Shown piece by piece: positions 1-8,127 of a stretch of DNA of 64,000 nucleotides. The notes beneath the pieces are model-generated. The model was not told the origin of the DNA. It ran no database searches and worked only from the letters and a program-made list of their open reading frames with translations. The position numbers and the translations under genes were made by a program. Source of the stretch: CALKZN01 sp050633585 (lineage in GTDB: Bacteria > Pseudomonadota > Gammaproteobacteria > Arenicellales > Arenicellaceae); NCBI GenBank assembly GCA_050633585.1, contig JBOEGT010000022.1, forward strand, positions 1 to 64,000. Direction: 5' to 3'. Position 1 is the first letter of the stretch, and each line of letters opens with the position of its first letter.

Positions 1-2
1 AG

Positions 3-191
3 CCGACTATTTTATACTTTTCTAGCAATGATTTCATTTGGGTAGCCTTATCTATTGCATTAATCATTGGAAAAGTTTGGGTCACCACCCCCGAAGGAAT
101 TGCCACCACACTGGCAATTGCAATGATGGTTGGCGGGTTTGGAATACTTCAACTTTTTCAGATACGAGAAAAAACCTGTATAAAAGAATAA
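3..191 (+). CDS. 3' end of an unidentified membrane protein (partial)
   Basis: An open frame enters from the left edge and stops at the TAA at 189-191. It encodes about 62 residues with two hydrophobic stretches (around FIWVALSIALIIG and IATTLAIAMMVGGFGIL) followed by a short basic tail, so it is the C-terminus of an integral membrane protein. The family cannot be told from this fragment. It runs convergent to the next gene with about 100 bp between them. Confidence 0.45.
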   Translation, partial: PTILYFSSNDFIWVALSIALIIGKVWVTTPEGIATTLAIAMMVGGFGILQLFQIREKTCIKE

Positions 192-291
192 AACTTATCC
201 ATAACAGGCTTTCTATTTATATCGGAGTTTCCAGTACCCACGACAGTACTGGAATAATCGCTCCTAACTATCTTGGACTCAACGTTAAACG

Positions 292-900
292 CTATTGAAT
301 ATCCACGTTTAATGTCTTAAAAAACTGATTAATCATCGCCTCATCCTCTTTAGCAAGTTCATAGTCAATTTGCGTCATCACCAATATTCCAGCATCTTTC
401 TTTCCATAGGTATACAAATATCGTTTGATATCCGACCCTTTATATTTTGAAAAGACCACTTTACCCTTCAGCACTGTCCCATCGGCAAGCGTTCGCTCAC
501 TTGCTTCCTCTGTTATTTCATAACCATATTGCTTCTCTTCTTTTGTCACTTCATTAATCATTAGCCCTACCAACGATGATGGATTCAACGTGGAATATTC
601 CTGAACCAAAACCAATGCACCTAAAGGTGTAATCATTGCTGTTTGGAAAAGGCCAGCATCTAGTGTGCTCTTCGATGGCGCATGTTTATTAGAATGATCG
701 AAGCTAAAAAAGTCGGATTGATACGTTAGCGTCTCTTTTTGCTCTATCTTAACGATAAGCTCTTTGTCACCAATTTTTATTGTCTCGTCTTTCCCTAACG
801 ACACATCATAATTTTCTCCATCGATGCTTAAAATAAAATTACCTGCCAACCCGACAGATGACACGACGCAAGATAAAACAATCAATAATACCAATCTCAT
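292..900 (-). CDS. Hypothetical exported protein
   Basis: A 202-residue protein starting with a clear signal peptide (MRLVLLIVLSCVVSSVGLAG, cleavage expected near residue 20). I chose the ATG at 898-900 because GGAG lies at proper spacing upstream; the frame stays open to a TTG at 921 but that would lengthen the signal sequence with charged residues. The mature part is hydrophilic, rich in Lys, Glu and Thr, with alternating beta-like strands and no Cys motif or catalytic signature I recognise. It probably acts in the periplasm. It stands alone: convergent to the fragment on its left and divergent from the oxygenase-like gene at 1135. I cannot name a family. Confidence 0.7.
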   Translation of the reverse strand: MRLVLLIVLSCVVSSVGLAGNFILSIDGENYDVSLGKDETIKIGDKELIVKIEQKETLTYQSDFFSFDHSNKHAPSKSTLDAGLFQTAMITPLGALVLVQEYSTLNPSSLVGLMINEVTKEEKQYGYEITEEASERTLADGTVLKGKVVFSKYKGSDIKRYLYTYGKKDAGILVMTQIDYELAKEDEAMINQFFKTLNVDIQ

Positions 901-1062
901 TACAATCTCCGCTTTATTCAATTACAAGCCATTAAAATATTTCGCCGTCGATACTACCTTAATATTCATGAAAAGCACTGAGTTACTTACGAATTAATCA
1001 CACTCACTTTTATACACCTCCAACACAGCTATAGCGATAAGAATATTCCTTGCTATATAAAA

Positions 1063-1080
1063 CTACCTATCAATAGATAG
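1063..1080. promoter_or_regulatory. Imperfect operator resembling the 5936-5965 palindrome
   Basis: The 18-mer CTACCTATCAATAGATAG matches the centre of the perfect palindrome at 5936-5965 at 16 of 18 positions. It lies 55 bp before the start codon of the oxygenase-like gene at 1135, in the 213-bp intergenic region. I infer that the same regulator, plausibly the local TetR protein, binds both. Only the sequence match is seen. Confidence 0.45.
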
Positions 1081-1134
1081 ACAAAATATTTTATTTGTGT
1101 TTCAATAATTATCCAAGCACGCTAAAAAACTAGA

Positions 1135-1950
1135 ATGATGAAACCCAACACAATAATTACACAATTAAACTTTGTCACACCCGACAATAGCATCAAGCCT
1201 CGCGTCACCTATTCCGGCACGAGCGAAGGCCAATCCTATAACGATGCCTATCAAATGAAGGAGGTCGAAATTACTAATGCAAGATCGTTCCCAGCAACAT
1301 TTACACTCCATGAAAATGGCTTTGAGAAAACTAATCATGTATTAAAAAAACCAAATTTCGACGATGAGGCATGGATAAAAAACGTCTTATACAAAGAGAT
1401 ACAAGCCGTGATCAAGAAAGTCAGCGGCGCTTCCGATATATTCATATTCGACCACACTATCCGGCGAGGCATCAAAAATAGCTTACGAAAACCGGCTCAA
1501 CATGTACACGTAGATTACACACATAACACCGGGCCAGATCGAGCCAAACAAATGATCGAGACTGCTGATTTTAAACGCCTTCTCGGCAAACGATTCATTC
1601 AGGTCAATTTCTGGCGCTCTATCAACGGCCCTGTAGAAGAAATGCCTTTAGCTTTTTTAGATTCAAAAACGTTAGATGAACAGGATTTAGTCACGGCAGA
1701 AATTGAGTTTCCTGACACTGACCATTTAGGTGAAATCTATGCTGTTAGGAAAAACAAATCACAACGCTGGTATTATTATCCTGACATGCAAGAAGATGAA
1801 GCCTTACTGATCAAAGGCTATGATACACAAAGTGATACCGCATCACGTTTTACACCTCACTCTGCTTTTATCGACCCAACATCGAATACCCATGCAACAC
1901 CAAGGCAAAGTATTGAAGTCCGCACGTTTGCTTTTTTTGATGAACCATAA
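1135..1950 (+). CDS. CmcJ/NvfI-family oxidoreductase
   Basis: A 271-residue soluble protein of the CmcJ/NvfI family (iron and 2-oxoglutarate dependent-like enzymes of bacterial and fungal secondary metabolism). Family marks include HVHVDYT at residues 123-129, providing the His-x-Asp iron ligands, NFWRSINGPV at 158-167, and PHSAFIDP at 241-248 carrying the likely distal His. The start is either of two adjacent ATGs at 1135 and 1138; neither has a strong ribosome site. It converges on the amine oxidase gene and neighbours an amine oxidase and an SDR, which suggests oxidative processing of a small nitrogen compound or xenobiotic. The substrate cannot be inferred. A possible operator lies at 1063-1080. 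Confidence 0.75.
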   Translation: MMKPNTIITQLNFVTPDNSIKPRVTYSGTSEGQSYNDAYQMKEVEITNARSFPATFTLHENGFEKTNHVLKKPNFDDEAWIKNVLYKEIQAVIKKVSGASDIFIFDHTIRRGIKNSLRKPAQHVHVDYTHNTGPDRAKQMIETADFKRLLGKRFIQVNFWRSINGPVEEMPLAFLDSKTLDEQDLVTAEIEFPDTDHLGEIYAVRKNKSQRWYYYPDMQEDEALLIKGYDTQSDTASRFTPHSAFIDPTSNTHATPRQSIEVRTFAFFDEP

Positions 1951-1961
1951 AGCAGTGTCAC

Positions 1962-3059
1962 TTATTGAATATCATGCAATTGAGATAAGGCAAAATAACT
2001 AGCAGAAATAGCGCCTTCAATATATCCGTTATAGCGCCCATCAGCGCTTTCACTACCAGACCATATTAAGTGATTATTAAACGTTTCTTCCATCTTAGAA
2101 TCCCATAAATTAGAAGCATGATGGTTCGGAATCAACTGGTCCATATCAGTAGCCGTCAACACATCTCTAGCCCAGTCCTTATAAACGATCTCCATTGGGG
2201 ACGCCGCCTTTTCGCCAAATAAACGTGTCAGTTGATCAATAATTTTGGCATCCATGATGGACTTATTGCGATGGCGTTGTTGCGGCGGCGTTGCAAAAAA
2301 ACCAAATAAAGAAAATACCTCGCCATCAACAGGCGATGCATCATGGATTTCAGACAACGGCCCAACCTGACTAATCACATCCCCAGAAAGACCCTCTTCT
2401 CGCCAAAATGGACTTTCATAGATTGCGACCATTTTTGCATGACCAGCCATCCATGTCGCCACTTGTTTCAATGCGTTCACCCTTTTTTCAGACAGACTAG
2501 GCAAAAAATCAATGCCTTGCAAGGCAACTCGCGGCGGCATTGCCACTACAACTTTCGTTGCTTCAACGTCATCACCCCCCTCCACTATAATCTTAATAGT
2601 ACGGTGGTCTCGCAACTCAATACGACGGACTCTTGTGCCCACCGACACGCTATCTAATGGTGAATTGTTTTGAATCTTTACTTTTAATGCATCAATTATC
2701 ATACCCAGACCGCCTTGAATACGATAAGAACCTTGCATGCTAATTCCACTCACTCCTCTCATCAGCGCTGAATTCATTGGTTCATAAAGTGAATCACCTT
2801 GAGAAAATTGTTCGAATATTTGATGTCGAAAACCCAGTTCAATGACCAGTTTTTCAATAGCCGTTTGTCCAGGCCAAAACCATGAAGGACCAAGATCACA
2901 TGCAATATCGGTAACCTTAGAAGCGGGAGAATAAATACGGCCTCCTAAACGAGGACGTGCTTCAAACAACTTAAAAGATACCCCTTTTTTAGATAACTCA
3001 TAAGCGGTGTGTAAGCCGCTGATACCGCCGCCAATAACGACCACATCTACCTGTTTCAT
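1962..3059 (-). CDS. Flavin-dependent amine oxidase
   Basis: A 365-residue FAD enzyme of the flavin monoamine oxidase family. The N-terminal dinucleotide-binding motif GGGISGLHTAYEL begins at residue 10, followed by the FEARPRLGGRIYS element near 32-44 that is typical of this family, and a C-terminal FAD-contact region around GRYNGYIEGAISAS. It is short compared with the usual 430-460 residues. No signal peptide, so it is cytoplasmic. Its ATG overlaps the SDR stop as TAATG, so the two are translationally coupled and likely act in sequence: amine oxidation gives an aldehyde or ketone. The substrate is unknown. Confidence 0.8.
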   Translation of the reverse strand: MKQVDVVVIGGGISGLHTAYELSKKGVSFKLFEARPRLGGRIYSPASKVTDIACDLGPSWFWPGQTAIEKLVIELGFRHQIFEQFSQGDSLYEPMNSALMRGVSGISMQGSYRIQGGLGMIIDALKVKIQNNSPLDSVSVGTRVRRIELRDHRTIKIIVEGGDDVEATKVVVAMPPRVALQGIDFLPSLSEKRVNALKQVATWMAGHAKMVAIYESPFWREEGLSGDVISQVGPLSEIHDASPVDGEVFSLFGFFATPPQQRHRNKSIMDAKIIDQLTRLFGEKAASPMEIVYKDWARDVLTATDMDQLIPNHHASNLWDSKMEETFNNHLIWSGSESADGRYNGYIEGAISASYFALSQLHDIQ

Positions 3060-3742
3060 TAGAATCTCTCACCACTAGGCCTTAAATCTAATTCATGCGT
3101 CCAAGTACTCGAAGGTTGGCGAATTAAATTCAAATACTGTGAAGCGATATCATCGGATAACATCATTTGCGAAGCATCCAATGAATGCAACTCTCTGCTT
3201 CGAACCGTATCTATTATTCCATCCAACAAGACATGTGCTATATGAATGCCTTGAGGTTGAAATTCACGCGCCAGTGATTGAGTGAGACCTCGTAGCGCAA
3301 ACTTTGCCGAGGCAAACGCTGAAAAATCACTGCCTCCACGGAGACTGGCAGTCGCACCTGAAACGATAACGGTTCCCTGCCCAGCGCGAACCATTGCTGG
3401 CAGCAACACCTGCATTGCAGAAAACAGAGACTGACTAGTCGATTGCCATACTTGAAAATAATCTTGCTCTGAAGTCTCTAAGAACGGCTTTATCAACAAT
3501 TGTGCCGTATTATGAATCACTACTTGCGGCGTTCCAAATTCAGTGAGCATTTTTTGCAGCAACGCTTTCGTATGTTCAGAATCGCTTAAATCAGCTTGGA
3601 ACCTGTGACCTATTCCCTCATCGTTACCAAGGCTTCGATTAATACCGATAACCTCATAACCTTCTTCCGAAAGTTTTTTACACAATGCTGACCCTAATCC
3701 CTGGCCTGCACCTAATACTATTGCTTTATCTTTCATAACCAT
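3059..3742 (-). CDS. Atypical short-chain dehydrogenase (catalytic Tyr replaced by Phe)
   Basis: A 227-residue SDR-fold protein with the cofactor motif GAGQGLG at residues 11-17. The usual active-site YxxxK reads F143-A-S-A-K147, so the catalytic Tyr is Phe while Lys is kept; the element around SGATASLRGGSDFSAFAS aligns well with the family. Such Tyr-less SDRs exist as a subfamily, so this is probably not a decayed gene, but a standard dehydrogenase reaction is doubtful. Either ATG (3742 or 3736) may be used; an AGGAG site fits the second better. It is co-transcribed with the amine oxidase (TAATG overlap), probably from a promoter just upstream, next to the inverted repeat at 3755-3773. Confidence 0.8.
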   Translation of the reverse strand: MVMKDKAIVLGAGQGLGSALCKKLSEEGYEVIGINRSLGNDEGIGHRFQADLSDSEHTKALLQKMLTEFGTPQVVIHNTAQLLIKPFLETSEQDYFQVWQSTSQSLFSAMQVLLPAMVRAGQGTVIVSGATASLRGGSDFSAFASAKFALRGLTQSLAREFQPQGIHIAHVLLDGIIDTVRSRELHSLDASQMMLSDDIASQYLNLIRQPSSTWTHELDLRPSGERF

Positions 3743-3754
3743 TTACTCCTACGT

Positions 3755-3773
3755 GTGGAAACATCATTTCCAC
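3755..3773. promoter_or_regulatory. Inverted repeat upstream of the SDR/amine oxidase pair
   Basis: GTGGAAA-CATCA-TTTCCAC is a perfect 7-bp inverted repeat with a 5-bp spacer located 13 bp before the first possible SDR start. Directly beside it is ACTATCGATA, sharing the core of the 5936-5965 palindrome. It may be an operator or a 5' leader hairpin; the binder is unknown. Confidence 0.4.
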
Positions 3774-3842
3774 TATCGATAAAATTAAATTTTTAAAAAA
3801 AGATCAATTTCGAATAACAGATAAAAACGCTACCTATACGAA

Positions 3843-4388
3843 TTATGAATTTAATAGATGCTCAGTAGACAGGTCAAAAATGGACATGTCGTCGCTCGCA
3901 TTACAAATCAACATCGCACCCTCAAGGCATGAAATGGTTTGTAATGCTTTTCTATATGTCATATTTTTGTCCACACCTTTTAAAGCATAAGCTTTTTCTA
4001 GCCACTCAACATTACGCTTAAAAAACGCTCTCGTTTCATTCACAATCAGTTCAGACAAATCGCTAGCTTCTGCGCCCAACACACCACATAAACACATTCC
4101 TTGATCTTCAACCAACTCATGCCTAAATGCCGCAACATAACGTGCAATAGGGTCAACTCCATTATTCATTGACATATCTGGGCTTCCTAAAGCGCCAAGA
4201 AATTTTTCAGTGTAGTGCTTTGTCACAGCAACAATCAAATCATCTTTTGTAGGAAAATGATAATGTACTGAGGAGCTCTTAATTCCAACCGCAGTAGCAA
4301 TATTACGAAAACTAAAGCAGTTATATCCGCCTTGACGAATCATATCTATAGCCGTTTCTAAAATGGCGAGCTCTTTATCTTGTTTCAT
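3843..4388 (-). CDS. TetR/AcrR-family transcriptional regulator
   Basis: A 181-residue TetR-family protein. The N-terminal helix-turn-helix spans about residues 10-55 (TAIDMIRQGGYNCFSFRNIA, then VHYHFPTKDDLIVAV, both classic). The C-terminal ligand domain contains CLCGVLGAEASDL near residue 98, with two closely spaced Cys, which in some relatives (for example NemR-type regulators) sense electrophiles; a thiol-sensing role here is inference. It sits between the SDR/amine oxidase pair and the cupin and GST genes, on the same strand, and is the natural candidate to bind the palindromes at 5936-5965 and 1063-1080. A short odd palindrome (ACTATT-T-AATAGT, 4429-4441) lies before its own start. Confidence 0.88.
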   Translation of the reverse strand: MKQDKELAILETAIDMIRQGGYNCFSFRNIATAVGIKSSSVHYHFPTKDDLIVAVTKHYTEKFLGALGSPDMSMNNGVDPIARYVAAFRHELVEDQGMCLCGVLGAEASDLSELIVNETRAFFKRNVEWLEKAYALKGVDKNMTYRKALQTISCLEGAMLICNASDDMSIFDLSTEHLLNS

Positions 4389-4491
4389 TTTATTTGATCT
4401 TGAAATGCTGAAAAAACGTGTCTCTAATACTATTTAATAGTGTGTTTTGCATCTTGAAGCATAGGGGATGCTGAGACAAGTATCAATCAAC

Positions 4492-5184
4492 TTACTCAGC
4501 AGGCAACATGTCAATTTGCTCATCAACATATACCAAGTGATACCGCTTCATCCAAACTTTCGCGCCATTCTCTCCAGCAGTAGCCATGAACGTTGAATTA
4601 ACCGGCATTCTTAGCCAGCTCCCTGAAACCAAGGTGTCACTCTCCTGAGCGATACTCCCATCTAATACCAACATCTCAACACCATCAGGCACCTCTATTT
4701 CAACCTGAATGTTCGCATCCCAGTGTTGAATTTCAACTTCTTCGTAGTCATCTTTATACAACGGAATAACCGACACCCCTTTCCTATCTCGGTGAGGGAC
4801 CGCCTGCATCAAATGTGAGTTTAAACGCACATGCGTCCTATCTTCAGGCCTAAATTGCCAGAGCTTTACAAAAATCACACACCCCGCTTCAGAACTTGGC
4901 GTATGACTTGATTGTGGGGGGTTACGAATATATGAGCCTTCTGGAAAATCACCGTGTTCATCCTGAAATATGCCTTCAAGCACAATAAATTCTTCACCAC
5001 CCGTGTGCACATGGGGAGAAAATTGGCTACCTGGATCATAGCGAACAATAGATGTCGCCCTCGCAACTTCATCACCAACACGATCTAACGGTCGACGTGA
5101 CACTCCGGCCATTGGGGATGCCACCCAATCCATTGACGCACTATGCACAACAACTCTTTTATTAAATTCGGCATTAATCTTCAT
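4492..5184 (-). CDS. Double-cupin (ChrR-like) protein
   Basis: A 230-residue protein with two cupin folds. The first (about residues 45-115) carries the metal-binding pattern HVHTGGEEFIVLEG with YIRNPPQSSHTPSSEAG; the second (about 140-215) has the strand pattern but lacks obvious His ligands. This matches the ChrR cupin-like family, which includes anti-sigma ChrR but also stand-alone enzymes such as quercetinase- or dioxygenase-like proteins. There is no N-terminal zinc anti-sigma domain and no neighbouring sigma factor, so an enzymatic or ligand-binding cytoplasmic role is more likely. It lies between the TetR and GST genes on the same strand. Confidence 0.75.
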   Translation of the reverse strand: MKINAEFNKRVVVHSASMDWVASPMAGVSRRPLDRVGDEVARATSIVRYDPGSQFSPHVHTGGEEFIVLEGIFQDEHGDFPEGSYIRNPPQSSHTPSSEAGCVIFVKLWQFRPEDRTHVRLNSHLMQAVPHRDRKGVSVIPLYKDDYEEVEIQHWDANIQVEIEVPDGVEMLVLDGSIAQESDTLVSGSWLRMPVNSTFMATAGENGAKVWMKRYHLVYVDEQIDMLPAE

Positions 5185-5289
5185 TTTAATATCCTAGGTA
5201 CTCACCTTCAACCAGTTCATCAATTCTATAAAGATAGAGTTTTATGCGCCAAAACATAAATACATAAAACTCTACACATTGAATAGAGG

Positions 5290-5910
5290 TTAATTTGCAA
5301 TACTTGGCCGAGCCGCTACTTTAGCACGCCACTCTTGTAAATGAGCGTAGTCAGATGGAATCTCTATCTTGGCAAAGTCAGCAAATGCCAAACCCGCAAA
5401 AAGAGTGATATCTGCCGCTGTAAAATTCTCTCCCGTGACAAATGCATTGCTGGCAAGCAAACCATCGAAATATTTCATTCCCGCTGTCGCTTTTTCCTTT
5501 TGCTTTTGCCCCCAATCAGCATTTTGGTAGGTTTCCAATTCTGGGCCTAAACCATCAGTTGCATGATGAAAATAAGCACCAACAGCATCTAACACCATCG
5601 ATTCGGCACGCCGGTTCATCATGTTCACTACTGCTCGCTCTTTGGCATTTGAACCAGTCAAGGCAATACCTTCAAATGTATGGTCGATATATTCAGTAAT
5701 CGCAGAACATTCCGAAATACAAGAACCATCATCTAGTTCAAGAATTGGCACGGCACCCGCCGGATTTTTCTCGAGATAAGTCGCATTTCGGTGCTCACCC
5801 GCCATCACATCAATTTCTTCAAATGTCACTTTATCCGTCGCATTTTTTTCTGCTAGCGCGATGCGCACTCTTGCGGGGTTTGGGAAAGCTGGGACGTCAT
5901 AAATTTTCAT
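5290..5910 (-). CDS. Glutathione S-transferase
   Basis: A 206-residue GST. The thioredoxin-like N domain (residues 1-80) has the glutathione-binding elements NPAGAVPILELDDG and ISECSAITEYID, with the cis-Pro and the SES/SECSAI loop; the alpha-helical C domain follows with the FVTGENFTAADITLFAGLAF capping-box region near residues 155-175. It conjugates glutathione to electrophiles in the cytoplasm. It is divergent from the glutathione-dependent formaldehyde dehydrogenase gene and has a perfect palindrome 26 bp before its start. The context points to detoxification of a reactive carbonyl or xenobiotic. Confidence 0.9.
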   Translation of the reverse strand: MKIYDVPAFPNPARVRIALAEKNATDKVTFEEIDVMAGEHRNATYLEKNPAGAVPILELDDGSCISECSAITEYIDHTFEGIALTGSNAKERAVVNMMNRRAESMVLDAVGAYFHHATDGLGPELETYQNADWGQKQKEKATAGMKYFDGLLASNAFVTGENFTAADITLFAGLAFADFAKIEIPSDYAHLQEWRAKVAARPSIAN

Positions 5911-5935
5911 AGTTTTATCCTATTCAGTTGTTATT

Positions 5936-5965
5936 TAATATCTACCTATCGATAGGTAGATATTA
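5936..5965. promoter_or_regulatory. 30-bp perfect palindrome, probable operator
   Basis: The 30-bp stretch is fully self-complementary about its centre at 5950/5951, with core CTACCTATCGATAGGTAG. It lies just upstream of the GST start (5910) in the divergent GST / class III ADH intergenic region. Its length and symmetry fit a TetR-family operator, and a tetR gene is two genes away. A 16/18 match lies before the oxygenase gene at 1063-1080. Confidence 0.7.
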
Positions 5966-6153
5966 GATCGAATAAAAACATAAATGTCAAACACGAATTC
6001 CAAAAAAACACCCTTACCTCCTAATACCTAATGAAAATCATATACATAACAAGATTTTCTACAAACGTCACAGGCCGCTCATTACCGCTCCTCTTAAATC
6101 CATGCTAAATTACTCTCCATTATTTCAACTTTATCAATTTCAAAAGGGGCACA

Positions 6154-7266
6154 ATGGATACAAAAGCAGCAGTTGTTTACCAAGCAGGCGAACCATTACA
6201 AATAGAAACAGTGCAGCTTGATGGGCCTAAAGAAGGCGAAGTTCTTATTGAAATAAAAGCAACCGGCATCTGTCATACGGATGAATTTACCCGTTCAGGT
6301 GCCGACCCTGAAGGCATCTTCCCTGCCATTCTAGGCCACGAAGGCGCTGGCATTGTTGTTGAGACTGGACCTGGGGTAAAGAGCCTAAAAAAAGGCGATC
6401 ATGTCATCCCACTATACACCCCTGAGTGCAGGGAATGCTCCTATTGCACCAGCGGAAAAACTAATCTGTGCCAAGCCATCCGTACCACACAAGGGCAAGG
6501 CTTAATGCCTGATGGCACTAGTCGATTTTCAATCAATGGCAAGAAAATTCATCACTACATGGGAACATCAACATTCTCCAACTATACGGTTTTACCCGAA
6601 ATTGCAGTTGCAAAAATCAGAGAAGACGCCCCTTTTGATAAAGTGTGCTACATCGGGTGTGGCGTGACTACTGGTTTAGGTGCTGTGATCAATACTGCCA
6701 ATGTAAGACCCGGAGATAATGTGGTGGTTTTTGGACTAGGCGGCATTGGGTTAAATGTCCTTCAAGGGGCACGCATGGTAGGCGCTAACAAAATCGTCGG
6801 TGTCGACATTAACCCAGACAGAAAACCATTAGCAGAAAAATTTGGCATGACACACTTTGTCAACCCAACAGAAGTGGAAGGCAACCTTGTTGAATACTTA
6901 GTAGACTTAACCGACGGCGGCGCGGATTACAGTTTCGAATGCGTTGGAAACCCTGAATTAATGCGTCAAGCACTCGAATGCTGCCATAAAGGGTGGGGAG
7001 AAAGCATTATTATTGGCGTTGCCGGAGCGGGTCAAGAGATTAGCACTCGTCCTTTTCAATTAGTCACGGGCAGGGTCTGGCGAGGCACCGCCTTTGGCGG
7101 CGCTAAAGGTCGCACCGATGTTCCCCAAATTGTTGATTGGTACATGGATGGGAAAATCAACATCGATGACTTAATCACCCATACAATGCCTCTAGAAGAC
7201 ATCAACAAAGGCTTTGACCTGATGCATTCTGGGGAATCTATTCGTAGTGTCGTTTTATTTGATTAA
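6154..7266 (+). CDS. frmA: S-(hydroxymethyl)glutathione dehydrogenase / class III alcohol dehydrogenase
   Basis: A 370-residue zinc alcohol dehydrogenase, the normal length for class III enzymes. It oxidises S-hydroxymethylglutathione (formaldehyde plus glutathione) to S-formylglutathione with NAD. Catalytic zinc ligands are C40, H62 and the Cys in GCGVTTG near residue 170; structural zinc ligands are C92, C95, C98 and C106 (CRECSYCTSGKTNLC). The NAD site GLGGIGLNVL is near residue 195. The ATG is preceded by AAGGGG. It is followed by the S-formylglutathione hydrolase gene in the same operon, giving the full glutathione route from formaldehyde to formate. Confidence 0.95.
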   Translation: MDTKAAVVYQAGEPLQIETVQLDGPKEGEVLIEIKATGICHTDEFTRSGADPEGIFPAILGHEGAGIVVETGPGVKSLKKGDHVIPLYTPECRECSYCTSGKTNLCQAIRTTQGQGLMPDGTSRFSINGKKIHHYMGTSTFSNYTVLPEIAVAKIREDAPFDKVCYIGCGVTTGLGAVINTANVRPGDNVVVFGLGGIGLNVLQGARMVGANKIVGVDINPDRKPLAEKFGMTHFVNPTEVEGNLVEYLVDLTDGGADYSFECVGNPELMRQALECCHKGWGESIIIGVAGAGQEISTRPFQLVTGRVWRGTAFGGAKGRTDVPQIVDWYMDGKINIDDLITHTMPLEDINKGFDLMHSGESIRSVVLFD

Positions 7267-7281
7267 TTGATGGTGAATTTC

Positions 7282-8127
7282 ATGACATTAGAACTTATTA
7301 GCAATAATCGCAGCTTTCGAGGCACTCAGTCCACATATCAACATGACTCTATTAGCTGCCGCACAAAAATGCGATTCGCTATTTATTTACCTCCTCAAGC
7401 AAACACTCACAAAGTCCCCGTGCTCTGGTTTCTATCGGGCTTAACCTGCACTGAAGAAAATGCAACCGTTAAAGCAGGCGCACAACGCTATGCCTCAGAG
7501 CATGGGCTAGCCTTAGTCATGCCCGACACTAGCCCCCGAGGAACCAACATTAAAGACGAAGATCAGGACTATGACTTCGGCAGTGGTGCAGGCTTTTATG
7601 TCGATGCCACGATAGATCCTTGGTCAAAACACTATCAAATGTATTCATATATCGTTGATGAACTTCAACAAATTCTCATCAAACATTTTCCCATTGATGT
7701 GAATAAACAAGCAATAAGCGGCCATTCAATGGGAGGCCATGGCGCACTGACTATCGGCTTAAAACATCCTGACATCTATCACTCTATTTCTGCTTTTTCC
7801 CCTATTTGCGCACCCACACAATGTGATTGGGGTAAAAAAGCCTTCGCTGGCTATCTAGGCCCTGATGAAAGCGCTTGGCAAGAATACGATGCAACCTCAT
7901 TAATACTCAGCGGTAAGAAAAGTCGTGAAATCCTAATTGACCAAGGCGATGCTGATGATTTCCTTGAAGAACAATTAAAACCAGAACTGCTTGCTGTCGC
8001 CTGCGAATCTCAACACCAGCCACTCAACTTTAGACTGCAACAAGGTTATGATCATAGTTACTTTTTTATTGCAACATTCATGGAAGATCATATCCAATTC
8101 CATGCTGAAAATTTGTCTTCTATCTAG
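7282..8127 (+). CDS. frmB: S-formylglutathione hydrolase
   Basis: A 281-residue esterase-D family hydrolase that splits S-formylglutathione to formate and glutathione. The nucleophile is in SGHSMGGHG (Ser149), with the catalytic Asp in DQGDADDFL and His in GYDHSYFF. The frame is open from a TTG at 7267, but the ATG at 7282 gives the usual family N-terminus (MTLELISNNRSF), so I use it. It follows the dehydrogenase gene by about 15 bp and forms a two-gene formaldehyde oxidation operon. Its end overlaps the convergent START-domain gene by 8 bp. Confidence 0.93.
   Translation: MTLELISNNRSFRGTQSTYQHDSISCRTKMRFAIYLPPQANTHKVPVLWFLSGLTCTEENATVKAGAQRYASEHGLALVMPDTSPRGTNIKDEDQDYDFGSGAGFYVDATIDPWSKHYQMYSYIVDELQQILIKHFPIDVNKQAISGHSMGGHGALTIGLKHPDIYHSISAFSPICAPTQCDWGKKAFAGYLGPDESAWQEYDATSLILSGKKSREILIDQGDADDFLEEQLKPELLAVACESQHQPLNFRLQQGYDHSYFFIATFMEDHIQFHAENLSSI

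Noticed and set aside
38..298. Open frame of 86 residues on the plus strand at the left edge
   Set aside because: It overlaps the true membrane-protein frame (3-191) in another phase, has Cys/His-rich composition without a family, and no ribosome site.
4492..5184. Double-cupin protein as an anti-sigma factor (ChrR)
   Set aside because: It lacks the N-terminal zinc-binding anti-sigma domain and no ECF sigma gene is adjacent.
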